64,000 nucleotides of DNA from Pollenia angustigena (lineage: Eukaryota; Arthropoda; Insecta; Diptera; Polleniidae), in the NCBI GenBank assembly GCA_930367215.1, contig OV884059.1:147868511-147932510 (forward strand). Reading direction: 5' to 3'. How positions within the stretch are numbered: the stretch's first letter is position 1; each line of letters starts with the position of its first letter. Below, in pieces: positions 22,866-34,393 of this stretch. The position numbers and the translations under genes were made by a program. The notes under the pieces were generated by a model. That model saw only the letters and a program-made list of their open reading frames with translations, was not told where the DNA came from and searched no databases.

Positions 22866-24526
22866 TGTTGGGGAAATGCTTGTTGACAAAAGATAAACAA
22901 CGTGTAACATTGTTGTTTTTGTACTCTGAAAATAATCAAACATTTTCTAAAGGCTTGCATATTACAGCCGTACCTAAACAAAAACGGCACGAGTTTTCTA
23001 GGTTTAAAATAGAGCGGCCACAACGTTTTGCAATTGGAAAAACAAATTTTTTCAGTTCGTTTAATAGTAAAGTTTGCCGCTATTGTTAAATAATAATGGC
23101 AATTTAGCTATTTTTTGGTCAATCTAGCGTTTTTATCTCTATTTTTATTTATAGCTTGTGGGTTATACTAAACAAGTAAGTTATCACTACTGTTCGTGAC
23201 ACAACGTTGACGCTCTTACTTTTGTATGGCATATCAGCGTAAAAGCTAAGCGAAAGAAAACGTTCCGCCTTCCGTTTTTGTTAAGTTACGGCTGTTAAAC
23301 ATTCCAAGATTAAAATAAGAAATTTTCAGAAAATGTAATGTTTTATTCAGACTTTGAAGACTGAAAAAATCGTCACTTTTTAGAAAAAATTCAGCAAATC
23401 GGCACTTTGCTTATTTCTGAACAAAAAATCGTCAAAATGACGATAAATCGTCAAATCTGGCAGCCCTGACTAACACTACAATTTCACAATTAGCAATTTG
23501 ACAGAAGCCCACATTCATTCTAAATCTTCATACATAATAGTAGCGTTTAAGCATGTCAGGGAGATCGTGTGTTACTGATTCAAGCTATTTTTGCTTTGTG
23601 TGTTTTGAATATTTGGTAGGAAAAAAGGATATGCAAAATCATAATCATTAAAATATGGACAAACCCCAAAAACAGTCCACCAATCAAAAATTTTTCAAAT
23701 GGGTTTTTTTAATGGAATATAAGACTAGATGTATAATTTCATTTTTATACTAAAAAATATGTATTTCGATGATCATTAATACAATAATGTTTACCAAATC
23801 CTACCCCAACTCTGATCTCTTAATGTTATACGTGAATTTAGTATTACTTTTACTTTAGGTGATTTTTGTGCTTAAAATAGCATTTACAGCAGACTCATCA
23901 AAATATAAATTTCGTTTAAAAAAAGGTTGATATTTATTAGTGAAGAAATTAGTTTAAGAAATGCATTTCATAAAAACATAAATTGTTTTGTTAAATTAAA
24001 TAAAATATAATGATAATATACTAATGGAAAAACTGTAGCGAGCGTTGTGAGGCGTGCGTCACAAAGGGTTCACGGGTTTTGTCAAAAAATCACAACATTG
24101 TTTGGCTGCGAATAAGTGATTTTAGAATTCTCTTACAGTCATCATTCTTAAGGAATTAGATTTTGTATGCAAAATTCGCTAAAAATTAGGAAAACACACT
24201 TCAGCCTTTGAAGTTACTTCTACTTTTTGTGGCGTGCATCACAATACTTTGTGATCAATTATTTCGCAACATATACTTGCTAAGAAATTATGATATATGC
24301 CATGCGTAAGTACATATTAATGTCACTAAAAACTATATATAAGTTGAAGCTATCTCTTCTGGAAGACCAAAAACTGTTTATATATCAATCAGAAAACGCG
24401 TCCGAATGTAGCGTTCGACACGCAGGATTTGCCCATATGCATATTTACATTAGTTTGGTTTTGCAGTCAGAAACTGTGGAAACCGACAATGTTTTGCATA
24501 TTCTTAATTTGTATTTATATTTTTTT

Positions 24527-24564
<38 letters not shown>

Positions 24565-24719
24565 AGGTGCAGTGAGCGGCGAACAAGGGGAGCGTGCTCA
24601 CCAAGATTTAATGAGAATTTAGACTCTAATACGTGAACAAAATATAAACAAAGTTCAAATAACTCCATTTTCACTTTTTAAAATTGATTTTTAAATAAAC
24701 TAATGATTTTTTATGTAAA
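22866..24719. other. Non-coding; orphan hAT end and poly(A) tract
   Basis: CAAATCTGGCAGCCCTG near 23453-23469 looks like the right end of another hAT-type element, but no left end was found. A pure A tract of about 35 nt ends near 24562 and could mark the 3' end of a retroposed sequence. The open frame running through it (24290-24622) has no recognisable domain. Confidence 0.45.
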
Positions 24720-24866
24720 AAACTAATTTTGAGGTGTTATTTGATTATTGATTTTAAAAGAGGGGAGGGCATGATTCCCAACGCAAGGTGAATGTGATAT
24801 GCACACATTTTTGCTCATTGACCTTTATTCTCCATTGTTTTAACCACAGTTCTAGTTGAAATATAT

Positions 24867-25124
24867 CGACCCATAACCGCGAAAATAACGTAAGCGCCAA
24901 AAATAAAATTTTACAGGAGATAGCTTTTTTATTTTATTTCATATAAATTTTGTATGAAATTTGTCTCTTACAATAAAATTGTTTTTACTATAAAATCGTA
25001 ACGGTACCTTTTGTGACCATGGCATTTTAGGAGATGATGCAAGTGTTGCCAATAAAGTCATTTATTAAAAAAAAACGAAAATTGAAAATCATGTCGCTTA
25101 CGTTATTTTCGCGGTTAGGGCTCG
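24867..25124. repeat. MITE with CGAGCCCTAACCGCG ends, inserted in LINE
   Basis: The left end CGACCCATAACCGCGAAAAT is mirrored by CGCGGTTAGGGCTCG at the right. The host LINE supplies the empty site: GAAATATATGATCC becomes GAAATATAT/element/ATATGATCC. The duplication is therefore ATAT, or TA if the ends are read as TCGAGCCC. A shorter copy lies at 41350-41477. Confidence 0.8.
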
Positions 25125-26730
25125 ATATGATCCTGAAAGTATCGAGATGCTTCTTAACTGTTTTCGCGCACGTTTAAAAAAGCTGTTTCATCAGCAAATG
25201 TTGAAGTTTGGGTGTAGTTGTTTGTTGTTTTAAACTTAAATAATCACTTTCTTTAAATATAAACTAAGTAGCTTTCTAACAGGTTGTGTGTGTTTACTGG
25301 TAAGTTAAGCTTCAATTTATGTTATAAGCTTGAGAAACATCGATGAAGAGAGCGGAAAACATTTTCTTTCTTCAAAGGCTTTTCTTATAGCGTTTACTAT
25401 TCGATGGGTTTGTTCGATTGTGCTGTGTTCTCTTCTAAAGCCGAATGGGTGGTTAGGAATACATTATTATTATCTTTTAAAATTGGGGTTAATTTTGACA
25501 CTAACAGTTTGGTTGACTTCATAAACGAAGTATTGCAATGCAACACTAAATGGAATTGCTTCAAAAACTCCACTTTTCTGTAGACAATGCATTGAGTTCA
25601 TAATAGCATGGTAACTGTATTCACTGCACAACGGTAGCGAAATTTGTTCATTGTTTTTATTTGTAATGCCATTTTAACGCATTTATATTTTGTGATGCTT
25701 TGAAATACTGCGTTTATGAAATCACCCCTTTTTGCAGTAACCTTCTTAGCCTTTCTGTGCACACTTTTTATGAGTTCTTAAGTTGAAGGGTTCTGTACAA
25801 CTGCCACTCTCTTCCAACTCTCCTTTTTTCTAGTCAAGAGCTCGACATCAGTAGAATATATTTTATTATTTTGAGGGTAATGCTGAAACGTTGAACAGCT
25901 TGTTTAAGATAACTGTCAAAATTAGCAATAGAGAGATTTACATTCTCCGGTGTACTAATCGGAATATTTTCTGTGCAGTGGGTACTGAGATATTTTTTAT
26001 AATTTAACCAATCAATTTGTGTGGCTGACGTCGCTTAAAGTAACAGTTGTAGGTTCGGAAGATAATTCTAAGAAAGCTTCAAATAAAACATTTCTATGGG
26101 GATGTTTTTAACAACGCTGAAATCGACGACATCTGGAATTTTCACTGATCAGTAGGCCAATATGTTGGTTGACCGTTAGCTACCACATTTAAATCCATCT
26201 TAGAATTTGTATTAAATAAAACACGACTCTTTGGTGTTATAAGTCGTGACTCCCAGAAGGTAAACAGGGTCCTAATGATTTAAAAAAATTTATAATATGG
26301 GCTTTCCGATATTGAAAATCTAGGTGGGGAGTATAACGATGAAATTACTAGGTTTCTATTTAATTCCTCAACGCAAATGTTCGTTGCTTGGAGATAATCT
26401 TCACAATGATCTCGCATTAGGTAGTGTTTGACTCGGGTTTTTATCACAATGGCAAAACCTCCACAAGCTCTATCTCGAGGGTCCTTGGTATTATATAGTA
26501 TATAACCATTGATTTTAAATGTATTTATTGAGGTCAAATGAGTTTCAGAAGCCATCATAACATATGTTTGTTTACTTTAAAGAAAGAATTCTAGTTCATT
26601 TTTATGTTGGCGGATGCCGTTTGCGTTCTTTAAACAGATCATGGCTTGTTAAGTACAGCTTGCGATAACATCGATTCCATTCTTTACATTTCCTGCATCA
26701 CATTACTCATTCCCGCTTATCGTGGTTGGT

Positions 26731-26832
26731 GAATTTAAAATACGCCTGCGACTGTTTGGTAATAGATTAAAGAGGACCTAAACTTATTTCCTTTAATCTA
26801 TTATTAAATAGTCGCAGGCGCATTTTAAATTC
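26731..26832. repeat. 102-bp hairpin insertion in LINE copy
   Basis: GAATTTAAAATACGCCTGCG at the left is mirrored at the right, with arms of about 42 nt and a ~15-nt loop. It is absent from the intact LINE, which is collinear on both sides, so it is an insertion or an inverted duplication. Confidence 0.65.
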
Positions 26833-28027
26833 GTCAGTAAAATTATTTACTGTTTGCACTAATGTTTCCATGGTTTTTTCTAGACGACTTAAATTAGAAA
26901 CTGGAGTTTCATCATTACTGGGCGAAGCACCTTGCATTGGCACATGGTTTGATTTTAGGATGTTAGCGTAAGAGGTTCTGTTATTACTAGGCTGCGGAGC
27001 CTGAATGGCATTAGTGTTTACTTGATTTGTTACCTGCATTTGAGGGGGATTAGTTTTCGGTCCTATCGGCTTGACGATAGTGTATACAGAGCATCTTCTA
27101 TAGTTGATAGTGTGATTACCGCCACGTTTTTTGACTTATCGCAAAGAACTATACCATTTAGTTCACCACATACGACGCAAACGTTGGGTAAATATTAGTA
27201 TGACCAAATTCTTGGCAGTTTTCACATTGAACGGGACCATTCCTTTTGTGCGGCTCCTCGTAATTGCTTTGTACTTAATCACTACCTGAAGACCTTTACT
27301 GCTCTATAGTTGGAATGTATAAAAATTTTTATTAAGTGCTACAAATTTAGTAATTACTTTACGAAAAAATCTTTACGATTAACCAGTATTTTTGTCTCAT
27401 TTACACCACCACGCTTTATTGCAGCTACATAAAAAAATGTTCACCTATCACCGATATCAAGCTCTTTATTAACTCATTTGAGTTTTTCTCTGTTAAATAT
27501 ATCGTTCTATCAGTTTCTCCATCATTTAATATTTTTGGTCCGAAGCAACTGCTGAAGAGGTAGGTCTCCGACCCTGTTTAAGCACTATCATGTATCATTC
27601 AATACCAACTTGTACTTGAGGCTTTTCACAACTCTTTACTTATGATACTGAGTTTTTCATTGTGTCTGATTTGGGTTAATCGTTTCATCACTTATTAAGA
27701 TTGTTTTTGCCGTTGCGGCAACACTTGCAGGTGCAAATAGCAGCTTAAATATTTTTGCAGTCGACCGTATTTGTAAAAACAGGTGTAAGGGAACACGTAC
27801 AAATAATTGGTTAAGCAGTTAGGTATTTACTATTATCTATTCTCTTATTTATTTCTGCAATTCTTTCATTTTCATTTACATACTGTCACAAATGCATTTC
27901 TGTCATTCTGTCTTATTGTCTTTTAATTATTTAAAGTCATAAAGTTTTTAACTGTTTAACTGTGCTGTTCTTATTATTTATTGTTTTACAACACCGAAAA
28001 TAAAATATTAAATAATATGTATGTATG

Positions 28028-28370
28028 TACATAATTTTTAATAACCTTCACCGAAGGTAAAAGGGTATGTATATACATACATATATGTAAGTTTGTCATT
28101 CTGTTTGGAATTTCTTTAAAGTATTTATATATATTCTGGGTCCTTATAAGTAGCGAAGTTGGTTTAACGATGTCCATCTGACCGTCTGTCTGCAAGTCCG
28201 TTGAAATGGGGTTTCCGAAGACCCCAGATGTGATGGGGACTTGGTAGTAATATATTTATGTCACATATAGTCCGGAATTGTTTGCTATTGAAATTCAGCC
28301 TGTTCGGTCCACAAATGGCTGAGATATGAGGAAATAACAACGACTGCCTTTAATTTTATCCAAAAATCCC
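28028..28370 (-). repeat. Dispersed repeat (TACCTTCGGTGAAGG end)
   Basis: On the minus strand it ends with an ACCTTCGGTGAAGG hairpin. It shares phrases with 42465-42760, such as TCTCAGCCATTTGTGGACCG, CAATAGCAAACAATTCCGGA and CAGACGGACAT. Non-coding. Confidence 0.6.
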
Positions 28371-28494
28371 TTTTCGCCCATTAAATATGCAGTAAAACTT
28401 GAAAATATACCCTGAAAATTTTTAAAAATATGCCCCTAAAAATTTCTAATTTGAAAACAAAATATTCAACAATTTAATAACAGTTCCATTTAAA

Positions 28495-29340
28495 AACAAG
28501 TTAGAGTGCTATATTCGGCTGTGCCGAATCTTTGATACCCTCCACCGACAGTTCGAATGTTTAAGGAGTAATATCTGTATGATGTTATTATTATCTTAAA
28601 CTGTGACGATTTGTTATTAATTATGGTTTTAGGCGACTAAACTGTTTTCCGGTAGTAGGGCTTATATGGGGCCTAGGGTAAATTATGGACCGATCATCAC
28701 GAAATTTCACAGCGTCATTTCTAGTCCTTTAAAACTGTGACGTACCAATTTCTGTTATGATAGCATTATTAATTACGGTTTAAGGTGTACTAAACTGTTT
28801 TCCGGGAGTAGGGTTTCTATGGGACCTAGGGTAAATTATGTACCGATCTTCACGAAATTTCACAGTATAATTTCTCTAGTCCTAAAAACGTGACGTACCA
28901 AATTTTGTTACGCTAGCTTTATTTTTGACGGTTTTAGGCGTACTAAACTGTTTTCCGGGAGTAGTGTTTATATGGGGCTTAGGGTAAATTATGGACGGAT
29001 CTTCTCGAAATTTAACAGCGTGATTTCCAGTCAAATAAAACAAATTTTTGCAAAATCTTATCTCATTCCGTGACTTCTTCCAGCATTATGTTATTTTATA
29101 TACTGCTTAGGATAACTACAAGCAATTTGGCACAAAGTTTGTTCATTTCTTTTGAGTTGTTCGAAAGTGAGCGTGTTTTCAACAGACGGACAGACAAATC
29201 GACTTAGAATTACTCAAGGATCCAGAATATATATATGTATATACTTTTTGGGGTCTGAGATGAATAATAAAAAAGTTTCACACGGAATGACAAACTTAAT
29301 ATACCATTTTCACAACTAATTGTGGTGGAGGGTATAAAAA
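28495..29340 (+). repeat. DINE-like repeat with three ~154-bp tandem units
   Basis: It begins AACAAGTTAGAGTGCTAT plus the hairpin ATTCGGCTGTGCCGAAT and TACCCTCCACC. It ends with GTGGTGGAGGGTATAAAA. The core has three tandem units marked by ACTAAACTGTTTTCCGG at 28634, 28789 and 28942 (periods 155 and 153 bp). The region 50430-51093 is the same family inverted. The layout recalls DINE/Helentron-type non-autonomous elements, but I could not prove the class. Confidence 0.65.
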
Positions 29341-30178
29341 AACAATCCTTAAATTATAATCGGTAAAGCCCATACGCTTCAGTATTTACAGACGAATTTT
29401 CTAGATTTTATCCTATTGGGAAACGATGGGCAGTCATGGGATTACAAAAACAAAATGTTTAGAGGTTAAAATTCATATAAGAGTTATTTGTGCCGAATAT
29501 TCTCTAGATATTAACATCCATATGAGATTTTTTGTCTTAAAGGGATTTTAGGGGCGATCGCTAAATTGTTTACTAAAGTAAACAATTAAAAAGAAGTTAA
29601 AGCTATTTATATATGGGACCTTTGGGCAAATGTAAACCGATTCGAAAAGAATTTAATTTGCAGTAAAATATTTTTGTTGGCCGATTTAATCTAAATACCA
29701 ACATAATTACAGACAAAAAAAATCTAATTTAGAAAGAAGTTTTTATGGGGAATATGTAAAATTATAGACAGATTCTCACCACTTACATAGACTTCGACCT
29801 TAGTACAAGTCAAATGTATATACCAAATTTTATGAAATTATCTACAAGATTGCAACTTGTACTTCGCGCACAAAATTAACATGGACAGGTAACCAGCCAG
29901 ACAGACGGATGGTTATCGTTAGTTCACTTTAAAAAGTGATTCCAAATCGATCGGTGTACTAAAAGATTGATCCAGATTTCTTTGTATTACACACATCGCC
30001 AAAAACGTATATAATTGATTCTTCCTTAATTTTTCCTTATATAGGTATGTATAATATTTTGAAGTTTAAAATAATATCTCTAATAACAACCTGTGCCCAT
30101 GTTCTGTAACTCTCGCGACGAGAAAGTTTTCGATTGAAATGTGTGAAATGAAACAAAAATGCCATAAATTTAAATAAA
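29341..30178. other. Degenerate repeat, no gene
   Basis: Phrases such as GGACCTTTGGGCAAAT and CAGCCAGACAGACGGATGG suggest another decayed DINE-like unit. No coding sequence is supported. Confidence 0.4.
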
Positions 30179-30371
30179 CAGCTGTTTTTCTCACTTAACT
30201 GTGTCTGTAACTTTTTTTGGCGATGACAAGCTGTCACGTAAGGAAATTACTCGCCAATTTAAAGAAAAATTGAAATAAACAGCTGATTTTCTCACTAAAC
30301 TGTGTCTGTAACTTTTTTTGGCGATGACAAGCTGTCACGTAAGGAAATTACTCGCCAATTTACAGAAAAAG
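30179..30371. repeat. 101-bp tandem duplication
   Basis: Two near-identical copies of a unit containing GTGTCTGTAACTTTTTTTGG and GACAAGCTGTCACGTAAGG start at 30179 and 30280. A third partial GTGTCTGTAAC lies at 30372. Confidence 0.8.
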
Positions 30372-30406
30372 TGTGTCTGTAACATTTTGGTGAGAAAAAT
30401 TAATAA

Positions 30407-31564
30407 AAGGTGACGGCGTTGATGGGGACCATTTTCATTTAAGATTAAATAATACATAAATAAATTTATATTTGTATATAAACATTTTTTAATGTATTAT
30501 TATCTTCAATAAAAAAAATATCATCCAAATCATTTGGATTTTAAATTGGCCATAAAACCGTTTTAAAGTAATACAGTGCGAGCTCGATTTTGGTAACTCA
30601 AAAAAATCTGGCCTGTTGCAATCACCGAATATTTGCAATGACCGATCATTGTTTATAAAACTTAATGACAGCATATATTTTAATAAACATCCTTGTATTT
30701 TATCGTTAAAATCTAAACGAAAATCTAAAATCTAAATTAAAATCGTGCAAAGTTTAATCAAACAATTGGCTTATGATATTATCCAATTATTTTAACAAAT
30801 GTACGCTTCTGAATAAAGAACACACAAGGTGTAATATAGAAAAAACATGTATGTTTGCATTCTGATACTTAGTCAAACCGTTTTTCAATAGCACTTGAGG
30901 TAGAAGTGCACAACACGTGGAAAACTAAAGCGCATGAAAAATGGCTCATTATAAAAGTATTTTCTGTCAGCCATTTTTAATTTGTTTAACACTTTGCGTA
31001 TACCAAGCTACGGCTCTTTTTTCGTTTTTTAAATTCTTTGCGTTTTTTGTACGGTTTTCGACTGCATGTTTTTTAACAATTCCTTATATTTTCCAATCCA
31101 TATTCTATTTTTGAAACAGTACTAACATTTTTAAAAAAATGTTTACCGAAATACATCGTTTTTATTACGATTACTAAATATGTTGTCAACGCTAAAAATT
31201 GCAACGTTTCGTAAAATTTCCAAAAGCCTAGCTCTAACCTCGTATATAAAGTTTTTGGTAAAACGAATGTAACTTTCTTTTATCACTTTTTTTACCATTT
31301 GAAATATTAAAATCTTTACAAGCCTTCTCAAAATTTTACCCCAAATAGCAAAGTTCAATTAAATCATCCTCTATATAATCGTAGTTTTAAAAAATGGTAG
31401 AAAAAAAATAAAAATTGTAAAAAGCACTAAAAGCATTAATGAAAAATTTAAAAAGCACCAAGTTAGTGCTTTTTCTTGTTTTGACACTATGGATAAAATT
31501 TTGGCGTTTTGAGGCATCAAAAAGCACCATAAATGGTGCCAAAAACACTAAGTTGGCATCACTG
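30407..31564 (-). mobile_element. hAT-like dispersed element, copy A
   Basis: It ends GTTGGCATCACTG at 31564, the inverse of the CAGTGATGCC termini seen at 48368 and 61251. The body is shared with copy B (48368-49330, opposite orientation) and copy C (61251-62037). Shared stretches lie around AACGCTAAAAA, TTTTTGGTAAAACGAATG and repeated AAAAAGCACCA subterminal motifs. It is the longest copy, but its left end and TSD were not found, so it is probably truncated. No transposase is visible. Confidence 0.6.
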
Positions 31565-32694
31565 CTTTGAACTGTCAAATAAACTCACGAATAAAAATGG
31601 GGCGAGAAAAAATTTGAACACTAAAAAACAATTAAAAATGCAAAATGCAAAGAATAATAATAATAATATTTTGTTCTTGGTACATTTTTCATTGTTTTAC
31701 TATTTTGGTTTTAACATTTTTATAAAATATACGAATGTCTTCAAAGCTCGTTTGCAAACAACAAACATTAAAATCGCTCTTTACACAATTTGGTATAGCT
31801 GACGGTTGTATTTTCGCCGCCGTCGCTGAAAAATTTTCAATTTTAGTAAATTTTGGTCGCCGTCAACGCTATGTGTTACTGGCGTTCTGAACATCAGCAA
31901 TGTCACATCGGCTTCGAGTGCAATATTTTGACATTTATAACGTAACGACGTAATCTCTTTTGTTAGTTTTCGACATGAGTTACAGACACACATTTTTCTG
32001 ACTTTTCGAGAAACGATGAAATATTTTGTTTCACATCTTTTCGATGCAAGAATTTCTCACTAAAGTTACAGAACATGGGTACTGGTTTGTCTTACAATTT
32101 TTGAGTAAAAATTAAATGTAGTTGGGAACACAGATAGATATCTAAAAAAATAAAAATGCTGTTTTATTTAAATAATGCAAACGCTAAAATATGCACTAAC
32201 AAATCGATGCTAAAATTCATAAAAATCTCTAAAACGGATAAATATATTGTTTCTGCCTTCATTGGTCGCAGTAGCCAAAGTTTCCAAATAAGGAAATACA
32301 AATACATTATAGATTTCTGTACATCTGGCGAACGGCAAGAACCAAAGTTTCCGACAAAATATGGGCGGTACTGGACAATTGGTCGTGGCACAAAGTTGAA
32401 TTATTTATATTGAAAGAACGGCATTTATATAACTTTCTGTTATTTATGCACTATGGTGAAGATGCCAAATGTAGCATTCACGTTTATATTAAATAATTTA
32501 AAATAAAATTTATTCAATTAGTGGGTCCATTCGCTTGTATGTAAGTTGAGGTTATAAACCATAGTTTATGTTAAAGAAAAATCGTATGCAGAATTAAGGA
32601 AACGCGTCTGTTATCAAGGAGCACGACCGACAAAACTGTGCATATAAAAAACTAATTTAAATTTGAAAGCAAAAGTTTTTGTCGTTTGCGTAAA
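31565..32694. other. Non-coding, no gene recognised
   Basis: A+T-rich DNA with a few open frames (for example 31533-31802 and 32156-32413) that show no domain or homology I recognise. Confidence 0.45.
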
Positions 32695-32963
32695 TCATAT
32701 ATATTATTTCTAAAGCACTTTTTTTTGTCGGTTGCAAATATCTCCCATACCACTGCATCAAATTTAATGAATGATATCTCATTTTAAAGCTTATTTCTAA
32801 CACTAATGACGAAAAATAATTAGAAATTGAAAAATTAATATTTTCATTGATAAAAATTACATTTTAAAATGTATTGAAGTGACTAAAATTTCTATTAATT
32901 ATTTTCATTTTATGTTACAAAAATTACAACTAACGGTGCGAAATATTCGCACGGGTCATCTAG
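32695..32963 (+). mobile_element. Non-autonomous Helitron (269 bp)
   Basis: It begins TCATATATATT and ends ...CTAG. The 3' hairpin GTGCGAA-ATA-TTCGCAC sits 11 nt upstream of the CTAG end. The insertion lies between A and T. These are the canonical Helitron signatures (5' TC, 3' hairpin, CTRR end, AT target, no TSD). The paralogous locus near 19340 lacks it: GTAAG/TTAAATTTTAC there against GTAAA/element/TTAAATTTTAC here. That gives the empty site directly. There is no Rep/Hel coding, so mobilisation would be in trans. Confidence 0.85.
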
Positions 32964-33112
32964 TTAAATTTTACTTTTAAACTATAATAAAGCAAGTTAA
33001 AACATTTACGAAATATTTTTCATTTAAATTAAAGGTATTTATTGGAATAAATGGAGTTTAAATGATTTTAACAAAAATTTAAATACACTTATAGCAAATA
33101 TCGGATTGCATT

Positions 33113-33674
33113 TTATATCTGTTGACGTTTATCCTCCTGAATTATATCCTTAGGTTTTAAGTTTAAACGTTCCATTTTTGATTTCCACCATTCATTTGGA
33201 TGTATCCTTTTGATATGTACATACATATTTGATTTCGATCGTGAGTCTTTGCCGCAATGGGGACACGTATAAAGTTGCACGCCGGTATGTATGGCCATGT
33301 GTTCCTCAAGATTTCGCTTTTCTCGAAAGACTTTATCGCAAAAACTACATTGTAAATTTTTATCCAATGTATGCCAGTAAACTTTGTGCCTATATAATCT
33401 ACGTTGTGTTTTGAACATTTTTCCACAAACATCGCAAGGCGTGGGATGTTCCTCATGCGTTAATCGATGTAAACTTAAGACATTTTCATTCTTAAGCCAT
33501 GTATGGCATATCGAACATTGTACGGCTTGAGAAACAATACCTTGATGTGCATTATAATGATGTTGAAAAGCATTTTTATTTTTATAAGTACGACCACAAA
33601 TATCGCAGACGTGAGGAGCGACTTTCTTGTGAATGTTAGTGATATGACGCTCTAAATGGAAGTCGGTTGTAAAT
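33113..33674 (-). CDS. Terminal exon, C2H2 zinc-finger protein (copy 5)
   Basis: This is a near-identical duplicate of copy 4. The acceptor is TTTTATATAG (ending at 33675), followed by 187 codons in the same phase. Replacements seen include KTQRRLYRH for KTKRRLYRH and DKNLQCSFC for DTNLQCSFC. All finger Cys and His ligands are kept: half-finger FTTDFHLERH, then CDIC, CSIC, CDVC, CSFC and CPHC fingers. Homology with 19504-20065 extends about 160 bp into the intron and about 170 bp past the stop, after which the Helitron lies in the 3' flank. No upstream exon is visible to its right in the window. The product is inferred to be a nuclear DNA-binding protein. Confidence 0.85.
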
Positions 33675-34393
33675 CTATATAAAATTCAATTTAAAAATAT
33701 ACATTTAAGAAATCGTTTGTTTTATGTGAGAAATTTTTGCAGATTTTAAAATATTTTTTCTTTGCCTTTTAATTAACTTATTAATAAAATCACATTCAGG
33801 AAAATTGTTACGAACTTAATTAAGGTGACCATTTTCGACAGTAAAAACCTCTATAGTTAACACCTCCTTTTAATGGACAAAAACTCTGAAATGTTATATG
33901 TACCAAATAACAATATTTCTGTAAATGAACCGTCTATATGTAGTGATAAAATTTGGTAAATTTGGCATAGCTTTTAGATATTTTGTGTTTGTTTAAATAT
34001 TACAAATTTGGCAACTCTGAAGAAACTACATATGAATGTAGGATTTTCTGCTGTGTGTAGGGATTCACGAAATCAATATTTTGTTGTCAATTAAATTTAT
34101 TGGTTTATTGGGATAATTTGAATCCTCAAACTTTGCTTCGCGAGTTTAAGTCAGAAAATGTGTACAATGCTGACGAAAGCTGTCTATTCTATAGATCACA
34201 TCCAATAAAACTCTAGCGCTTCTAAAAACATAAAATGTACAGCAGCAAACTGGCTAAGGAAATGTTCGAAGGAAACGCCTTTAGTAATTGGAAAAGCGCG
34301 TCGAGCATTTAGTTAAACCACAATAGAAGACTAACAAATAATTTGGAAATCAAACAAAAAGGTCTGGGTATTCCTTGATTGCGTAAAAAATAA
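33675..34393. other. Intron side of copy 5 and non-coding DNA
   Basis: The first ~160 bp match the intron upstream of copy 4. The rest has no recognisable exon. AATTTGGCAACTCTG near 34006 resembles a hAT terminus without a partner. Confidence 0.45.

Larger units (their letters stand above)
24720..27885 (-). mobile_element. Old degraded Jockey-like LINE copy
   Basis: On the minus strand this region is collinear with the LINE at 52038-56749, from early ORF1 (about 27885) through the CCHC knuckles, endonuclease and the first part of reverse transcriptase (about 24720). It lacks the 5' UTR, the last third of RT, the 3' end and poly(A). It is riddled with frameshifts and stops. Surviving stretches include the endonuclease part at 26280-26558 (MASETHLTSINTFKINGY) and the ORF1 C terminus at 26767-27039. 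Two later insertions interrupt it: a MITE at 24867-25124 and a 102-bp hairpin at 26731-26832. Confidence 0.85.

Noticed and set aside
24290..24622. 110-codon frame ending in a poly-lysine run
   Set aside because: The lysines come from a ~35-nt A tract, and upstream codons show no domain or bias.
28514..28530. ATTCGGCTGTGCCGAAT hairpin as a terminator or riboswitch
   Set aside because: It recurs at the same place in several dispersed repeats (41894, 61379), so it is part of the repeat, not a regulatory RNA of a gene.
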